Origin: Paenibacillus koleovorans NBRC 103111
GTDB taxonomy: Bacteria > Bacillota > Bacilli > Paenibacillales > NBRC-103111
Assembly (NCBI RefSeq): GCF_004000845.1
Contig: NZ_BIMA01000002.1
Coordinates: 62,001 to 126,000 of the forward strand
DNA: 64,000 bases
Reading direction: 5' to 3'
Part shown: positions 37,616 to 47,643 of the stretch, piece after piece
How positions within the stretch are numbered: position 1 is the stretch's first letter
How the letters are laid out: each line of letters opens with the position of its first letter
Notes under the pieces: generated by a model
What the model saw: the letters and a program-made list of their open reading frames with translations, nothing else
Told to the model about the DNA's origin: nothing
The model's database searches: none
Position numbers and translations under genes: made by a program

Positions 37616-38263
37616 CTACTCCTCCAGCAGCGGATCATAGCCGAGCCGGTGCGTCTCGTCGGCCAGTAGCCTGTAGCCGTCGGCATTCGGATGGAACTGA
37701 TCGTCTGAGAGCAGCTCCTCCTCGCGTGTCAGAAACGCGCTATAGACGTCCACCGCTTGAACCGGCTCCTTGGCGAGCCGGTTCAAATGCTTATTGAACC
37801 GCTGCACCCAAAAAACCGCATCATCAAATTCAGGCAGCGGGTTGTAAAGTCCGATCAACCGAATCAAATAGGGCTTGGAGCTGACCGCCTTAAGCCGCTT
37901 CACCTCTCGCACCAGCTGGCGCATATGCGTGCTGTATTCGATCAGGGCCGCCTTCAGATGGCCGGTCTCTCCGTCGAGATAAAACCGCTTGGCCGCCTGG
38001 ATCAAGTTGTTCCCCCCGCACGTAACCGTTATCAAATCGGCGAGCTCCAACTTTTCCCGTAATGCCTGGTCTTGTTGCACCAGCTCCAGCGTCTCCCCCG
38101 CCGTCGCTCCCGTCACACCTGCGTTGTAGAAATGAACTTTGCACCCAAGCTCCCGTTCTGCCAGCTCATGGAGCTTTGCGGCGAAGCCTTGCTCGGGCAG
38201 CACTCCGAATCCCGCGGTAAGCGAATCTCCGATAGCGGCATAATGATACTCCTGCTGCTTCAT
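37616..38263 (-). CDS. SGNH/GDSL-type hydrolase
   Basis: A 215-residue protein with all four SGNH blocks: GDSLTAG (nucleophile Ser), the Gly in the NAGVTG region, GGNNL (Asn), and DDQFHPNADGY (Asp and His). There is no signal peptide, so it acts in the cytoplasm, probably as an esterase or lipase on a small acyl ester. ATG 38263 follows AGGAGGA by 8 bases; the frame open to 38392 is too long. It converges on etfA. Confidence 0.88.
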   Translation of the reverse strand: MKQQEYHYAAIGDSLTAGFGVLPEQGFAAKLHELAERELGCKVHFYNAGVTGATAGETLELVQQDQALREKLELADLITVTCGGNNLIQAAKRFYLDGETGHLKAALIEYSTHMRQLVREVKRLKAVSSKPYLIRLIGLYNPLPEFDDAVFWVQRFNKHLNRLAKEPVQAVDVYSAFLTREEELLSDDQFHPNADGYRLLADETHRLGYDPLLEE

Positions 38264-38430
38264 TCCATCGTTCCTCCTATCCGCCAGCATCTTGTTACAG
38301 TTTATGTAACGAAGGAGCAATTGGGCATTCTCTAGGCGAAATTTAAGAGGAGCGTTCCCGAAATTGGCCCTTGCCGACGGTTTGGTATACAATGAAAGGA
38401 GTGAACCTTAACGGCGAGGAGTGCCGAATC

Positions 38431-39606
38431 ATGAGCATGAGAGACGAGATAATTAACCGCATTAACAATCAAGCGGACCGCTTCATCGCGATCTCGCTAT
38501 TCATCGGCGAGCATCCCGAGCTTGGGCATCAAGAGTTTCTGGCCTTCGAGAAGCTGACCGGCGAGCTGCGCGCGCAAGGCTTCGAGGTCGAAGCTCCGGT
38601 GCTGGGCCTCGAGACTGCCTTCATCGGCACGTATCGGGCGGCTAAGCCGGGTCCGACCGTCGCTTTCCTGTGCGAGTATGACGCGCTTCCGGAGCTCGGG
38701 CATGCATGCGGCCATCATCTGATCTGCTCGATGAGCATGCTGGCGGCCGTAGGTCTGAAGGCGGTCATCGAACGGGTAGGCGGCGAAATCCGCGTTTATG
38801 GTACCCCGGCAGAGGAGACGAAAGGCGCCAAAGTACCGATGGCGGACGCCGGCTTATTCGACGATGTGGACATCGCGCTGATGGGTCATCCCTATTATCG
38901 TCACGAGAAGTCGGGCAGCTCGCTGGCGATGGACGCCCTACGCTTCGAATATTTCGGCAAACCGGCCCATGCCGCCGCCAGCCCGCATGAGGGCATCAAT
39001 GCGCTCGACGCGATGCTGCTGCTCTTTGGCGGAATCAATGCTCTGCGGCAGCAATTGGCTTCTCATGTACGAATTCACGGCGTCATTAAAGAGGGCGGCA
39101 AGGCGCCTAACATTATACCGGACTACACATCGGCCGACTTCTACATCCGTTCCGCTAATCGGCCTCATACCGACGAAGTCGTGCAGAAGGTGCTGCGTGT
39201 AGCGGAAGGCGCTGCGCTGGCTACAGGCTGTACTCTCCGGACCTCAAACTACGAATACGCTTACGATGAGCTGATTACGAACGAGCCTCTCTCGGAGCTG
39301 TTCAGCGCGAATCTGCTGGCGCTCGGCGTCGAGGAAGGTCAAATCTACAGCGGCAAGGACAACGGCTCGCTCGATCTCGGCAACGTCTCCAGGCGATGCC
39401 CGTCGATTCACCCGTTCGTGCAGATCATCGACGAGCGTCATTTGCTGCACACGAAAGAATTCCGCGATCAGGCGATGTCGGCACGCGCGATGCAGGGGAT
39501 GGTGCTGGCGGCACAAGCGCTCGCCCTTACCGCGTTCGACGCCGTTTCGGATCCGGAAGCATTGGCCCGCATCCGCGAGCGTTTCTTGCAATCTACCGCT
39601 GACTAG
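38431..39606 (+). CDS. M20 family amidohydrolase (AbgB / PM20D2-like)
   Basis: A 391-residue M20D-type protein. GHACGHHL provides metal-binding residues, GTPAEET the catalytic Glu region, and SIHPF lies near the end. The lid domain (EYFGKPAHAAASPHEGINALDA) is typical. Related enzymes cleave aminobenzoyl-glutamate or N-acyl and dipeptide amides. ATG 38431 has GAGGAG 9 bases upstream; earlier in-frame starts lack proper spacing. A transporter fragment follows at once. Confidence 0.9.
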   Translation: MSMRDEIINRINNQADRFIAISLFIGEHPELGHQEFLAFEKLTGELRAQGFEVEAPVLGLETAFIGTYRAAKPGPTVAFLCEYDALPELGHACGHHLICSMSMLAAVGLKAVIERVGGEIRVYGTPAEETKGAKVPMADAGLFDDVDIALMGHPYYRHEKSGSSLAMDALRFEYFGKPAHAAASPHEGINALDAMLLLFGGINALRQQLASHVRIHGVIKEGGKAPNIIPDYTSADFYIRSANRPHTDEVVQKVLRVAEGAALATGCTLRTSNYEYAYDELITNEPLSELFSANLLALGVEEGQIYSGKDNGSLDLGNVSRRCPSIHPFVQIIDERHLLHTKEFRDQAMSARAMQGMVLAAQALALTAFDAVSDPEALARIRERFLQSTAD

Positions 39607-39770
39607 CGTACAACTTGAATATCCGCTGGTCCGAAGTCGAAGCCGCTTTGTTCCTGGGCGAGCGACTGTCGGCCTCGCAGCTCGGCTCCGCCGTGCTGCT
39701 GCTCATCGGCGCCGGGATCTTCCTGCGTTCGGAGCGCAAGAGCGAAGTTACGGCGTCATCGGCTCCATAA
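39603..39770 (+). pseudogene. C-terminal fragment of an EamA/DMT-family transporter
   Basis: In the frame starting at 39603 the sequence includes SEVEAALFLGERLSASQLG followed by a hydrophobic helix (SAVLLLIGAGIFL) and RSERK. This is the signature end of a drug/metabolite transporter: LGE then the last membrane helix. Nine of ten helices are absent, there is no ribosome site, and the fragment overlaps the M20 stop at one end and the M42 gene at the other. It marks a deletion that joined two genes. Confidence 0.7.
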
Positions 39771-40809
39771 TATAAGCGAGCAGCAGCACCGCTGTGTTCA
39801 TGATCGCGTCGGCATGCGTCCGCTCCATGCCGTGCGAGGCGTGCACGCCCGGTCCGACCAGCGCGGCGCGAATGTTGCTGCCTCCGCGGAGCGCCGCCGA
39901 AGCGTCCGAGCCGTATTGCGGGTAAATGTCGACCGCATAAGGCAGCCCTTCCCGCTTCGCCAGCTCGATGAGCCGCGATGTCATGTTGTAGTCGTAGGGC
40001 CCGGACGAATCCTTCGCGCAGATGGAGACGTCCAGCTCCGTTCCGGACAGGTCGTCGCCCAGCGCTCCCATGTCGACGGCGATCATCTCGAAGATATCCG
40101 CTGGAATGAAGGACGACCCATGCCCCACTTCCTCGTACGTCGAGATGATTACTTTTACCGTCCTCTGCGGCTTCCGCCCTTCCCGCTTCAGCCATTCCAG
40201 CAGCCCGAACAAACCGGCCATACTGGCCTTGTCGTCCAAGTGCCTCGACTTGACCCAGCCGTTCGGCAGCAGCCTCGTCCTCGGGTCCCAGGAGATGTAG
40301 TCGCCAACCCCTATGCCGAGTGCTTCCACCCCGGCTTTATCCTTCACGAGCTCGTCGATTCGCACTTCCATGTTCGCTTCTTCCCGCTTGAAGTCTCTCG
40401 CATCGGGGTACACATGCACGGACGGCTTCGTCGAGAGGACCGTTCCCTCGTAGGTCCGCCCGCTGCGAGTATGAATCCGGCAGTATTCTCCCTCCACGGT
40501 CTGCATGGCGTAGCCTCCGATCGGCGTCATGCGCAGCATGCCGTTCGGTTTGATGGCCCTCACCATCGCGCCGAGCGTATCGACATGCGCCGTCAGCCTG
40601 ATCGTTTCCCCTTCCTGTTCCCCCGGGACCGTAATGATCGCGTTGCCTTTCGGCGTCATTTCCACCGCATACCCCAGCTTCTGGGCTTCCGCGCGAATCA
40701 GCATCATGATTTCCATGCAAAATCCGCTAGGACTCGGCGTGTTCAACAGCTTCTCCAGCAGCTCCAATATGTAAGTCCGGTTCAGTTCCGGTTTCAGCGC
40801 ACTTATCAT
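39748..40809 (-). CDS. M42 family metallopeptidase (aminopeptidase)
   Basis: A 353-residue M42 peptidase. TAHVDTLG, RHLDDKASM, STYEEVGHG, VDMGALGDD and a C-terminal HASHGMERTH supply the two-metal site and the catalytic Glu pair. The family forms tetrahedral aminopeptidases that digest short peptides in the cytoplasm. ATG 40809 has AAGGAGA about 9 bases upstream. The gene end overlaps the EamA remnant by 23 bases, so the original spacer has been lost. Confidence 0.92.
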   Translation of the reverse strand: MISALKPELNRTYILELLEKLLNTPSPSGFCMEIMMLIRAEAQKLGYAVEMTPKGNAIITVPGEQEGETIRLTAHVDTLGAMVRAIKPNGMLRMTPIGGYAMQTVEGEYCRIHTRSGRTYEGTVLSTKPSVHVYPDARDFKREEANMEVRIDELVKDKAGVEALGIGVGDYISWDPRTRLLPNGWVKSRHLDDKASMAGLFGLLEWLKREGRKPQRTVKVIISTYEEVGHGSSFIPADIFEMIAVDMGALGDDLSGTELDVSICAKDSSGPYDYNMTSRLIELAKREGLPYAVDIYPQYGSDASAALRGGSNIRAALVGPGVHASHGMERTHADAIMNTAVLLLAYIMEPMTP

Positions 40810-40951
40810 CTCTTTTTTCTCCTTCGGAAATGTTATTCCCCCCGAGTATATACGAATTGCATCCGGAAATACACTTTCCACCCGAGGTATGATTCTCCAG
40901 CCAATTGGCAAACGCTATAAGGGTTCGAACGACAAGGAGGTGAGCACCACG

Positions 40952-41119
40952 ATGAATGGGCGCAACAACAAACCGGACAACGACGGCGGCATCGCCGGGC
41001 ATCCTTCCCGGATCGACCAGTACCGGAACGAATTTTCGTCGGATATGCAGCAATCGCTCGGGGAGCAAGATCGGACCCGGGACGAATTCGACGCTTATGA
41101 CGAGGAGCTTCCGGAGTAA
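40952..41119 (+). CDS. Small hydrophilic protein of unknown function
   Basis: A 55-residue protein, MNGRNNKPDNDGG onwards, rich in Asp, Asn, Gln and Glu, with no hydrophobic helix and no Cys. It is probably disordered or only partly helical. AAGGAGGTGAGC gives a strong ribosome site and the gene is followed by a terminator, which supports its being real. A GTG at 40940 in frame is possible but too close to the ribosome site. I do not recognise a family. Confidence 0.6.
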   Translation: MNGRNNKPDNDGGIAGHPSRIDQYRNEFSSDMQQSLGEQDRTRDEFDAYDEELPE

Positions 41120-41125
41120 ACCAAA

Positions 41126-41168
41126 TAAAACCGTTGGAGCCATACGGAGCTCCAGCGGTTTTATTTTC
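41126..41168. terminator. Bidirectional terminator
   Basis: AAAACCGTTGGAGC pairs with GCTCCAGCGGTTTT with one G-U. A/T runs on both sides allow it to end the small-protein gene on the plus strand and the esterase gene on the minus strand. Confidence 0.8.
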
Positions 41169-41176
41169 CATCAAAA

Positions 41177-41941
41177 CTATTTCCCTGCTGCCGGCAACCA
41201 GTCCAACACCCGACTTATTTTCATATCCCAATAAGCCCAATTATGCGCTCCGGCTTCTTCCTCGTAAGCAAGCGGCAATCCGAGCTCTCGAGCATGCCCC
41301 AGGAACCTCTGGTTGTCTGCGTACAAATAATCTTCCGTTCCGCACGCCTGGAACAAGCTCGGCATCGGCGCACCTGAGGCGACCGCCTGGCTGGCCAAAT
41401 GGAACACGTCATGTTTGCTTCCCTCGAGCTGGTCCGCCTGCTCCCCGAAGATGTTTCTGTAGTCCTTCGTAAAATGGGCCGCTCTGGCGACGATATCGAG
41501 CGCACCGGACAAGCTGGCCGCGGCGGCGTACCGATCCGGATGCGTCAATGCCAACTTGAACGCTCCGTACCCGCCCATCGACAATCCTGCTACGAAATTA
41601 TCCTCTCGTTTGTCTGACAACGGAAAATACGATCGAGCCGTCGCCGGCAGCTCCTCGCTCACAAACGTCCAATAAGCAGCTCCGTACTCCATGTCGGTAT
41701 AAAAGCTGCGATTGACCGCCGGCATGAGGATGGCGATATTTCTCCCGGCGGCATACCGCTCGATTGACGTGCGTCGCACCCACGCCGAGTGATCGTCAGA
41801 CAGCCCGTGCAGGAGAAGCAAAGTCGGCAGCTTGCGGTTCGGATCCGAAGCGATCTCAGGCTGCGGATCAGGCAAGATAACCTCCATCGACGCAGCGATG
41901 CCTAGTGCGGGTGAAGGGAAATGTACATGCAGTAAAGCCAT
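41177..41941 (-). CDS. Alpha/beta hydrolase, esterase D / tributyrin-esterase type
   Basis: A 254-residue esterase. [14 protein letters not shown] holds the oxyanion region, [11 protein letters not shown] the nucleophile elbow with Ser, and [13 protein letters not shown] the catalytic His. It belongs to the S-formylglutathione hydrolase/EstA group acting on short acyl esters. There is no signal peptide. It stands alone between a terminator and a divergent amidohydrolase pair. Confidence 0.9.
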   Translation of the reverse strand: MALLHVHFPSPALGIAASMEVILPDPQPEIASDPNRKLPTLLLLHGLSDDHSAWVRRTSIERYAAGRNIAILMPAVNRSFYTDMEYGAAYWTFVSEELPATARSYFPLSDKREDNFVAGLSMGGYGAFKLALTHPDRYAAAASLSGALDIVARAAHFTKDYRNIFGEQADQLEGSKHDVFHLASQAVASGAPMPSLFQACGTEDYLYADNQRFLGHARELGLPLAYEEEAGAHNWAYWDMKISRVLDWLPAAGK

Positions 41942-42124
41942 TGATGTCCATCCTCTCGAGTATATAATTAATTACTTCTAAGCAATCTGTACTTCCTATT
42001 GTGCCATTCTTATTGTCGAATTTCTACTCTTATTCAAAAACTGCATATTGCCTATGCTTGTATCTAACTTGTACAATGTACCTATCAAGTACTGCAATCA
42101 CTAGAGACGATGGGAGACGATTTG

Positions 42125-43003
42125 ATGATTATCGACGCGCACAACCACCCGGATTGGTACGGATACAATGTGGAGCGGTTTCTGGAAAACATGGCGAAAT
42201 ACAACATCGACAAAACGTGGCTGATCAGTTGGGAATGTCCGGAGGACGAGTACGATCCTCATTACAAACGCGTCGTGCCCGATATCGGGGAACACGGTCC
42301 GATTTCCTTTGCCCGCTGCGCTGCGTACGCCCGACAGTATCCCGATAAGTTCATCCTCGGGTATGCGCCCGACCCACGGCGTCCCGATGCCATCGACAAG
42401 CTGGACTATGCGATCAGCATGTTCGGCGTACGCATCTATGGCGAGATCAAGCTCCGCATGATGTACGACAATCCCGACGCGATCCGAATGTTCCGGTTCT
42501 GCGGTCAGAAGGGACTCCCGGTTATCGTGCATATCGACTATGAATTCGATACCGGGCGGAAATATCCGCGGCCGAATTGGTGGTACGGCGGCGGAATCGG
42601 GTCGTTCGAGCGTGCAGTCGCGGCTTGCCCCGAAACGATCTTCCTCGGCCATGCTCCGGGCTTCTGGGCGCATATTTCGGGAGACGATCAGTTCGACAAG
42701 CTCTCCTATCCGAAAGGCCCTGTGCTGCCAGGAGGCAAAGTAACCGAGATGCTTCGCAATTACCCGAACTTGTACTGCGACATCTCTGCAGGCTCCGGGG
42801 CGAATGCGTTCCGTCGCGATCTCGGCTTCGCCAGGGAATTCATGCTGGAATTCCAAGACCGCATCCTGTATGCCCGCGATTACTTCGATAATGTCCATCA
42901 AGAGGTGCTTGGCGAACTTGACCTGCCGCAAGACGTCTTGAACAAAATTTACTCCGGCAACGCCTTGAAGCTCGTTCCGCTCGACGTGCCCGTACATGCC
43001 TAA
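42125..43003 (+). CDS. Amidohydrolase family 2 protein
   Basis: A 292-residue metal-dependent hydrolase starting MIIDAHNHPDWYG (H-x-H metal pair). VIVHIDYEF and FLGHAPGFWAH add His residues, and ILYARDYFD ends with the conserved Asp. ATG 42125 was chosen over ATG 42110 because GGGAG lies 9 bases upstream of it. It is the third member of this superfamily in the window. Its end overlaps the next gene by 8 bases. Substrate unknown. Confidence 0.82.
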   Translation: MIIDAHNHPDWYGYNVERFLENMAKYNIDKTWLISWECPEDEYDPHYKRVVPDIGEHGPISFARCAAYARQYPDKFILGYAPDPRRPDAIDKLDYAISMFGVRIYGEIKLRMMYDNPDAIRMFRFCGQKGLPVIVHIDYEFDTGRKYPRPNWWYGGGIGSFERAVAACPETIFLGHAPGFWAHISGDDQFDKLSYPKGPVLPGGKVTEMLRNYPNLYCDISAGSGANAFRRDLGFAREFMLEFQDRILYARDYFDNVHQEVLGELDLPQDVLNKIYSGNALKLVPLDVPVHA

Positions 43004-43946
43004 TATTTGGACGCACTTCCTGTTCGGCGAACAGCTGCTACAGCAAGTGGCGCCAGATGTCGCGGTCGAGCTGAGCGATCGCAAGCTGAGAAATCTGTTC
43101 CGGGTCGGCTGCCAGGGTCCCGATCTGCTGTTCTATCATCGCTTCCTTCCCTTGCAGCGAGGGCTGGGCATGCCGGCGCTAGGCGGTGCGATGCACAGCT
43201 CGCAATGCGGGCCGGTGCTGAGCTATATGGTCCGTTCCGTCACAGGCCGTCCGGCAACAGATCCAGCGCTGATCTATGTACTTGGCTTCCTGACGCACCA
43301 TGTGCTGGATCGCAACATGCATCCATATGTCTTCTATCGCTCCGGCTTCCGGAAGTGGGATCATCAGCGATTCGAGATTCTGATGGATACGCTGATTGTG
43401 AGACAGAGGCTGGGGCTCGAAACGTGGCGGACGCCGGTCTGGCGCGAGCTGGATGCGGGTCCTCGGCTGCCGGAAAGCGTCACCTCGCTATTATTGGCGG
43501 TGACGGGTCATTATTTCCCAACCCTCGCCGAACCGCTCGGCGCTCAAGACTGGAACGACGCTTACCGCGACATGCTGCGGGGGCAAAGGCTGTTTCATGA
43601 TCCTTACGGCTGGAAGCGCGCCCTTACCGGAGGTTACATCCGCAAGCTGGTGGCCGAGAAAAATCCGCCGGCGATCGATATTATGAACGAAGCTCGAGCT
43701 GTCTGGCATCATCCCGCCGTACCGGAGGAGACGTTTACGGAGAGCGTGTGGGATATGTGGGAGCTGGCGCTGGAAGACGGCAGCCGCTTGCTGGAAGCCG
43801 CTATGCGCTGTGTGAGAGCTTCTGCCCCGCAAGAGAAGGAGCAAGGCTGGCAATCTTTTATCCCCGCTCTCGGCAACATCTCTTACGAAACCGGGAAGCC
43901 TTGCGACAGCGGGCTTGAGGTTTGGTTTGTGGACCCGGTGTTCTGA
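42996..43946 (+). CDS. Zinc-dependent phospholipase C-like protein
   Basis: A 316-residue protein of the Zn_dep_PLPC type. PNIWTHFLFGE at the start, CQGPDLLFYHRF, GFLTHHVLDRNMHPYV and WDHQRFEILMD hold the His and Asp residues expected for the trinuclear zinc site. No signal peptide is present, so it is not a classical secreted toxin; Firmicutes carry such cytoplasmic relatives of unknown role. It overlaps the amidohydrolase gene by 8 bases, so both are made from one transcript that ends in a terminator. Confidence 0.85.
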   Translation: MPNIWTHFLFGEQLLQQVAPDVAVELSDRKLRNLFRVGCQGPDLLFYHRFLPLQRGLGMPALGGAMHSSQCGPVLSYMVRSVTGRPATDPALIYVLGFLTHHVLDRNMHPYVFYRSGFRKWDHQRFEILMDTLIVRQRLGLETWRTPVWRELDAGPRLPESVTSLLLAVTGHYFPTLAEPLGAQDWNDAYRDMLRGQRLFHDPYGWKRALTGGYIRKLVAEKNPPAIDIMNEARAVWHHPAVPEETFTESVWDMWELALEDGSRLLEAAMRCVRASAPQEKEQGWQSFIPALGNISYETGKPCDSGLEVWFVDPVF

Positions 43947-43962
43947 CTTTCAGCTGAATGCC

Positions 43963-44001
43963 AAAAGCCTCCCTCCCGTCAACACCGGGAAGGAGGCTTT
44001 T
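43963..44001. terminator. Bidirectional terminator
   Basis: AAAAGCCTCC-TCCCG pairs with CGGGA-GGAGGCTTTT with one mismatch and a 7-base loop. It ends both the amidohydrolase pair and the convergent cysJ-cysI operon. Confidence 0.85.
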
Positions 44002-44011
44002 AAATTACGCA

Positions 44012-45733
44012 TTACCCGTGAAAATCCATACCGTCGCGAACTTCCTTGACATAGCCTGCGCGAATGCAGAAATCGCCGAAATGCTCGCCGTCTTCCCGCT
44101 CCTTCGCAAACCGGTTCAGGATCAGCTTCAGTTCGCTCAAAATCTCGGTTTCGCCGATATTTTCACGATACAGCTTGTTAAGCCGCTGACCGGCATAGCC
44201 GCCGCCTAAATACAAGTTGTACTTGCCTGGCGCTTTCCCGATAAAGGATACTTCAGCCAGCATCGGACGGGCGCAGCCGTTCGGGCAGCCGGTCATCCGG
44301 ATGACAATCTCCTCTTGGCGAAGTCCCGCTTCGTCCAGGATCAGCTCCAGCTTATCGATCAAGGTTGGGAGATAGCGCTCCGATTCCGCCATGGCCAGTC
44401 CGCAAGTAGGCAAGGCAACGCAAGCAAGCGAATTTCTGCGCATCCCGGACAATGCCGAACCGTCTGTCAAGCCGTAGGTTTCGATCAATTGCTCGATCTT
44501 TTTCTTCTTCTGCGAGCTGACGTTGCCTATGATTAGATTCTGGTTCGGCGTCAGACGGAAGTCGCCGTTATGCACCTTGGCGATTTCGCGCAGGCCGGTC
44601 AGCAGCTGAAGCTCCGCATCGTCCTTCACGCGGCCGTTCTGGATGAACATCGTGAAGTGCCATTTGTTGTTGCTGCCCTTCACCCAACCATAACGATCGC
44701 CGTTATGATCGAATGTGTACGGACGGGCTTCCTCCAGCTTCCAGCCGAGGCGCTGCTGCAGCTCTTCAATGAACCACTCGAGACCGCGGTCGTCGATCGT
44801 ATATTTGAACCGCGCATGCTTCCGCACCGCCCGGTCTCCGTAGTCGCGCTGAATCATAACCGTCTTCTCGCCAAGCTCGATCATCTGCTCCGGCTTGATG
44901 AAGCCTATCGTCCGCGCCACCTGCGGATACGTCTTCGGATCGCCGTGCGACATGCCCATCCCGCCGCCAACGACGACGTTGAAGCCGAGGAGCTTGCCGT
45001 TTTCGTGAATGGCGATATAGCCCAAGTCCTGGGAGAACACGTCCACCTCGTTGGCCGGAGGAACGGCGATCCCGATCTTGAATTTACGCGGGAGGTAGAC
45101 CGGTCCGTAGATCGGCTCCTGCTCCACTCCTGCGAGGCTGTCTATCACTTTCTCTTCATCGAGCCAAATCTCATGGTAGGCGCGAGTATGCGGGTCGAGG
45201 TGGTTGCTCAGCTTAACCGCCCACTCGTACACTTGCTCATGTACTTCCGACTGATAAGGGTTCGGATTGCACATGACGTTGCGGTTGACGTCGCCGCAGG
45301 CCGCCAGCGTAGTGAGCAGATCTTCGTTCACCTGCTGGATGACGGTTTTCATGCTCCACTTGATGACCCCGTGCAGCTGGAACGATTGACGCGTCGTCAA
45401 TCGAATCGTGCCATTCGCATATTGCTGTGCGACCCGATCCATCATGAGCCATTGCTCCGGCGTCACGATGCCCCCGGCTGCGCGAACGCGCACCATGAAT
45501 TGGAAGGCGGGCTCCAGCTTCTGCTTGTTCCGCTCGTTGCGCACGTCCCGGTCGTCCTGCATATAGCTGCCATGGAATTTCATCAAACGGTTGTCGTCTT
45601 CCGAGATCGAACCGGTAATCGGATCGACCAGCGACTCCGTCAATGTACCGCGCAAATAGTCGCTTCTCTTTTTGATCGCCTCGACATCGCTATGCGGCGC
45701 GCTATTAGGCGATAGTAAGTTGTTGTCAGACAT
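44012..45733 (-). CDS. cysI: Assimilatory sulfite reductase hemoprotein subunit CysI
   Basis: A 573-residue siroheme/[4Fe-4S] protein. The cluster Cys residues are in [17 protein letters not shown] and [10 protein letters not shown], and the siroheme and substrate residues are in NVMCNP and [12 protein letters not shown]. It reduces sulfite to sulfide with six electrons from CysJ. It follows cysJ by 30 bases. Length and motifs are complete. Confidence 0.96.
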   Translation of the reverse strand: MSDNNLLSPNSAPHSDVEAIKKRSDYLRGTLTESLVDPITGSISEDDNRLMKFHGSYMQDDRDVRNERNKQKLEPAFQFMVRVRAAGGIVTPEQWLMMDRVAQQYANGTIRLTTRQSFQLHGVIKWSMKTVIQQVNEDLLTTLAACGDVNRNVMCNPNPYQSEVHEQVYEWAVKLSNHLDPHTRAYHEIWLDEEKVIDSLAGVEQEPIYGPVYLPRKFKIGIAVPPANEVDVFSQDLGYIAIHENGKLLGFNVVVGGGMGMSHGDPKTYPQVARTIGFIKPEQMIELGEKTVMIQRDYGDRAVRKHARFKYTIDDRGLEWFIEELQQRLGWKLEEARPYTFDHNGDRYGWVKGSNNKWHFTMFIQNGRVKDDAELQLLTGLREIAKVHNGDFRLTPNQNLIIGNVSSQKKKKIEQLIETYGLTDGSALSGMRRNSLACVALPTCGLAMAESERYLPTLIDKLELILDEAGLRQEEIVIRMTGCPNGCARPMLAEVSFIGKAPGKYNLYLGGGYAGQRLNKLYRENIGETEILSELKLILNRFAKEREDGEHFGDFCIRAGYVKEVRDGMDFHG

Positions 45734-45763
45734 GCCTCTGCCTCCTTGCTCCTGAGTTCCTTA

Positions 45764-47590
45764 TTAGTAAACGTCCCGTTGGTAACGTTTGTCCTGCTGC
45801 ATCTTTGTCATGTAGGCTGCCGCCTCTTCCTCGTTCAGGCCGCCTTCTTGACGCAAAATGGCGAGGAGCGCCGCATGCACGTCATGCGCCATCTTCTTCT
45901 CGTCTCCGCAGACGTAGACGACCGCGCCTTGCTGCAGCCAGTCGTACAGCTCCCGGCTTTTCTCCAGCATCCGATGCTGGACATAGATTTTCCGATCGGT
46001 ATCTCGGGAGAAGGCCACATCCATACGTGTCAGGACGCCGTCCTTCAACCAGCGTTGCCATTCGATTTGATATAGGAAGTCAGAAGCGAAATGCTGATCC
46101 CCATAGAACAACCAGCTCTTGCCTTCCGCACCCGCCTCCTCGCGTTCGCCCAGGAAAGCGCGGAACGGAGCGACGCCGGTCCCCGGCCCGATCATGATGA
46201 TCGGCGTGGCTGAATCGGCAGGCAGCTTGAAGTTCGGATTTTCCTGAATAAACACGGGAACCGATTGACCGGGCTTCAACCGCTCGGACACATGGGTCGA
46301 GCAGACGCCGTACCGGTAACGGCCGTTGGCTTCGTACGCCACTTTGCGGATCGTCAGATGGGCTTCGCCCGGATAAGCCTTCGGGCTGCTGGCGATTGAA
46401 TAAAGCCGCGGCGGCAGTTTTCTCAGGACGGCGACGAACAATTGCGCCGACACTCCGGCGAGATCGAAGTCCTGCACCAGATCCAGCAGGTCTCTTCCTT
46501 TGAGATAGTCCCTCAGCTCCTGCTCCCGGCCCGGGGCGAAGAGCTCTTGCAGGCTGCTGTGCGGGGCGAGGGCGGCGGCTTGCTCGAGCAGCGGCTTCGT
46601 CAGCACGGTAATCTCGTAATAATTGGTAAGCGCCTCCTTGAGAGACACTTCTTGCGTGCTTTTCGGCAACGGCACCAGCTCGTCCGCGCTCCAATCCATC
46701 GCCGCGATGATTTCCTCGACGAGGCGCGGGTGGTTTTGCGGATAAATGCCCAGGCTGTCGCCGGCTTCATACTGGAGATTGGAATCCTCCAGTGAAATTT
46801 CCAAGTGACGGGTTTCGCGGTCGGAGCCGCGTCCGTTCAGGTTCAAGTTCTCGAGCACGACGGCTTGCAGCGGATTCGAACGCGAATATTCCGTGGCGGC
46901 TGCAGGTTGAACAGAGGTGCCGCCTCCGACAGGAACGCTCGCTTGCGCGCCGGCTCCCGCTTCGCTGAGCGAAGCTGCGACGTTGTCGATCCATTGATTC
47001 GCCAGCTCGTCGAAGTCTACGTCGCAATCGACGCGCGGTACGAGACGTTTGCCACCCAGCTCTTCCAGACGAGTGTCGAAGTCTTTGCCCGTTTTGCAGA
47101 AAAACTCGTAAGAGGTATCGCCCAGTGCCAGCACTGAAAATGACATGCCTTCTACCTGAGGCGCCCGCTTGCTATGCAGAAATTCGTGGAACGACAAAGC
47201 ATTGTCCGGCGGATCGCCTTCGCCGTGGGTGCTGACGATCACGAATAGGTTCTGAACTTTTTTCAGCGTGTTGGCTTTGAAGTCGATCATCGAAGAAACG
47301 CTGACCTGGAATTGTTGCCCCTGCAGCTTGCCCGCCAGCTTCTTCGCCAGCTTCTGGCTGTTGCCGGTCTGCGAGCCGAAGAGCACGGTCACTTCGCGGG
47401 ATACGGCCGGGGCTGCGGATACCGGAGCGGCTGCTTGAGGAGCAGGAGCCCCTGCCACAGTTGTTGCATTGTGAAGCGCGGACAAATAGCCGCTTAACCA
47501 AATTTTTTGTCCTTCCGTAAGCGTCGGCAGCAAGCGGTTAAGCAAATCTACTTGATCTTGCTGAAACGGACTGTTCGTTACTTGAAGCAT
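45764..47590 (-). CDS. cysJ: Sulfite reductase flavoprotein alpha subunit CysJ
   Basis: A 608-residue diflavin reductase: an FMN flavodoxin domain at about 65-205 (FGSQTGNSQKLAKKL, LGDTSYEFFC), an FAD domain with PRLYSIASSP, and an NADPH domain with GPGTGVAPFRAFL and VYVCGDEKKMAHDV, ending in the conserved aromatic Tyr. It passes NADPH electrons to CysI. It is the first gene of the cysJI operon. Confidence 0.96.
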   Translation of the reverse strand: MLQVTNSPFQQDQVDLLNRLLPTLTEGQKIWLSGYLSALHNATTVAGAPAPQAAAPVSAAPAVSREVTVLFGSQTGNSQKLAKKLAGKLQGQQFQVSVSSMIDFKANTLKKVQNLFVIVSTHGEGDPPDNALSFHEFLHSKRAPQVEGMSFSVLALGDTSYEFFCKTGKDFDTRLEELGGKRLVPRVDCDVDFDELANQWIDNVAASLSEAGAGAQASVPVGGGTSVQPAAATEYSRSNPLQAVVLENLNLNGRGSDRETRHLEISLEDSNLQYEAGDSLGIYPQNHPRLVEEIIAAMDWSADELVPLPKSTQEVSLKEALTNYYEITVLTKPLLEQAAALAPHSSLQELFAPGREQELRDYLKGRDLLDLVQDFDLAGVSAQLFVAVLRKLPPRLYSIASSPKAYPGEAHLTIRKVAYEANGRYRYGVCSTHVSERLKPGQSVPVFIQENPNFKLPADSATPIIMIGPGTGVAPFRAFLGEREEAGAEGKSWLFYGDQHFASDFLYQIEWQRWLKDGVLTRMDVAFSRDTDRKIYVQHRMLEKSRELYDWLQQGAVVYVCGDEKKMAHDVHAALLAILRQEGGLNEEEAAAYMTKMQQDKRYQRDVY

Positions 47591-47643
47591 GAATCCTACA
47601 CACCTCGCTCGATTGTCGTGAGAAATCCGATCATTCTGATAAA

